DNA of 6,742 bases from Sphingomonas sp. (GTDB taxonomy: Bacteria > Pseudomonadota > Alphaproteobacteria > Sphingomonadales > Sphingomonadaceae), in the NCBI GenBank assembly GCA_013822915.1, contig PNLG01000037.1, positions 1 through 6,742 on the forward strand, given 5' to 3'. Positions 5,866 through 6,742 of this stretch are shown one piece after another. Below the pieces are notes generated by a model, which did not search any database, was not told the DNA's origin, and was given only the letters and a program-made list of their open reading frames with translations. The position numbers and the translations under genes were made by a program. How positions within the stretch are numbered: position 1 is the stretch's first letter; the number at the start of each line of letters is the position of its first letter.

Positions 5866-5896
5866 GGGTCGCCAGCAAAGCGCGTGCTGGCGTCCC
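5866..5896 (-). terminator. Strong hairpin downstream of nadE, possible terminator
   Basis: Read on the + strand, CGCCAGCA (5870-5877) and TGCTGGCG (5885-5892) form a perfect 8-bp stem around a 7-base loop. Beyond a single T-T mismatch, GGG (5866-5868) pairs with CCC (5894-5896). It begins about 39 bases past the nadE stop on the - strand. No T-run follows in either direction, so if it ends transcription it is not a textbook intrinsic terminator. It may instead stabilise the 3' end or help a rho-dependent stop. Confidence 0.4.
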
Positions 5897-5934
5897 CGTC
5901 AACTCGGACGTTTGCGGCGCGATGTCCAATGACA

Positions 5935-6742
5935 TTACGGACAATTCGCCCGCAATTCGTCCAGCCACACCGTCGCCACGCCGTCGGATGGCGCGCGCCA
6001 GTCGCCGCGAGGGGAAAGCGCGCCGCCGCCCGACACTTTCGGGCCATTGGGCAGCGCGGATCGCTTGAACTGGCTGGTGGTGAAGAAGCGGAACAAGAAC
6101 TCCTCCAGCCATTTGCGGATCGCGGGCAGGTCATAGCTGTGCTGAACCGAGGCGGGGAAGCCGCGCGGCCAGCGGCCAACGCTCGCATCGCGCCAGGCAT
6201 GCATCGCCAGGAACGCGATCTTTGACGGCGGCAACCCCTGTCGGATGGTGTAATGGAGGAAGAAATCGTGCAGCTCATACGGGCCGATCCGGTCCTGCGT
6301 GCTCTGGATCGCTCCATTGGCGTCGGCGGGGACGAGCTCGGGCGAAATCTCCGTCGCCAAAATCGCCTCCAGCACCGCGCAGGTCGGCGCATCCCAAAAG
6401 TCGGTCGCGATCGTCCAGCGGATCAGATATTGGATCAGCGTCTTGGGCACGCCCGCATTGACACCGTAATGGCTCATATGGTCGCCAACGCCATAAGTGC
6501 ACCACCCCAGCGCCAGTTCGGATAAATCGCCGGTGCCGACAACAATACCGCGATGCTGATTGGCGAGGCGGAACAGATAGTCGGTGCGCAGGCCCGCCTG
6601 CACATTTTCAAACGTCACGTCGTAAATCGGTTCGCCGCGGGCATAGGGATGGTCGAGGTCGGTGAGCATTTGTTGTGCGGTCGGGCGGATATCGACTTCG
6701 GCACCCGCCACCCCCAGCGCGCGCATCAGCGCCCAGGCATTG
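5935..6742 (-). CDS. nadE: Glutamine-dependent NAD+ synthetase, C-terminal part (partial)
   Basis: The frame is open from the window edge to the TAA at 5935-5937 and gives the last 268 residues. It carries the synthetase domain that adenylates nicotinate adenine dinucleotide with ATP and amidates it with ammonia to make NAD+. The visible start is NAWALMRALGV. The conserved block VVGTGDLSELALGWCTYGVG, continuing to DHMSHYGVN, is strongly characteristic of NadE. GVPKTLIQYLIRW, FWDAPTC, ELVP and TQDRIGPYELHDFFLHY follow in the expected order. The tail GPKVSGGGALSPRGDWRAPS, then WLDEL, is the usual end of the long two-domain bacterial form (about 680 residues), whose N-terminal glutaminase domain would lie outside the window. 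The C-terminus looks intact. This is a housekeeping gene in cytosolic NAD biosynthesis and probably marks the edge of the conserved chromosome next to the regulator pair. Confidence 0.95.
   Translation of the reverse strand, partial: NAWALMRALGVAGAEVDIRPTAQQMLTDLDHPYARGEPIYDVTFENVQAGLRTDYLFRLANQHRGIVVGTGDLSELALGWCTYGVGDHMSHYGVNAGVPKTLIQYLIRWTIATDFWDAPTCAVLEAILATEISPELVPADANGAIQSTQDRIGPYELHDFFLHYTIRQGLPPSKIAFLAMHAWRDASVGRWPRGFPASVQHSYDLPAIRKWLEEFLFRFFTTSQFKRSALPNGPKVSGGGALSPRGDWRAPSDGVATVWLDELRANCP

Larger units (their letters stand above)
5669..5934. promoter_or_regulatory. Upstream region of the second AraC-family gene and 3' flank of nadE
   Basis: This 266-base gap holds the - strand ribosome-binding motif GGGAGGA (5678-5684). 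It has a perfect palindrome GGAAGCTTCC (5695-5704), a perfect 12-base palindrome CCGATATATCGG (5750-5761), and an abutting hairpin GGCCCAC-ATC-GTGGCCC (5760-5776, one mismatch). The hexamer GCTTCC occurs at both 5699-5704 and 5746-5751. A strong hairpin past the nadE stop is listed separately. For a - strand promoter the best I can offer is GTGACA with CAATTA 19 bases away, which is weak. No gene-length frame here looks real. Confidence 0.45.

Noticed and set aside
5234..5932. Long + strand frame (232 codons) opposite the second AraC-family gene
   Set aside because: It is antisense to a gene with clear family motifs, its Arg-rich translation shows no recognisable domain, and it runs into the palindrome-rich spacer.
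5811..6392. - strand frame (193 codons) overlapping nadE in another frame
   Set aside because: The nadE frame carries the conserved motifs. This frame is Arg/Ser/Pro-rich, as expected for a shifted reading of GC-rich coding DNA.

Overview
The window is about 6.7 kb of mostly GC-rich DNA. Its codon usage, the short Shine-Dalgarno sites, the LapB/LapC-like type I secretion genes and the long-form glutamine-dependent NadE suggest an alphaproteobacterium, most likely a sphingomonad. That assignment is an inference from style and protein families, as no rRNA or other marker is present.

Left part (1-1413, + strand): the last 38 codons of a type I secretion ABC transporter ATPase overlap, through a TAATG junction, the start of a complete HlyD-family periplasmic adaptor (431 aa). 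Together they are two of the three parts of a type I exporter. Neither the outer-membrane partner nor a secreted substrate is visible.

Middle part (1414-3501, + strand): after a 160-bp gap comes a translationally coupled pair, a RimK-like ATP-grasp ligase (302 aa) and an LLM-class flavin-dependent monooxygenase (339 aa), joined by a TGATG overlap. The substrate is unknown. Ligase and flavin oxygenase are probably two steps of one small-molecule or peptide-modifying pathway, and this is the least explained part of the window.

Right-centre (3502-5668): a 221-bp AT-rich spacer with two inverted-repeat structures leads to an AraC-family regulator on the + strand. A second, paralogous AraC-family regulator lies on the - strand, and the two genes converge tail to tail. 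Both start MSE after the same GGGAGGA ribosome-binding motif, and their DNA-binding halves are about 60% identical by hand count. A hairpin with a T-run at their junction, lying partly inside the 3' end of the second gene, looks like a shared bidirectional terminator. The base composition falls here relative to the flanks.

Right end (5669-6742): a 266-bp spacer carrying several palindromes separates the second regulator from the C-terminal 268 codons of a glutamine-dependent NAD+ synthetase (nadE) on the - strand, a housekeeping gene that runs off the window. The ligase/oxygenase pair and the regulator pair thus lie between exporter genes and a housekeeping gene, in what may be an accessory segment. 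I found no CRISPR array, tRNA, rRNA, insertion sequence or toxin-antitoxin pair.
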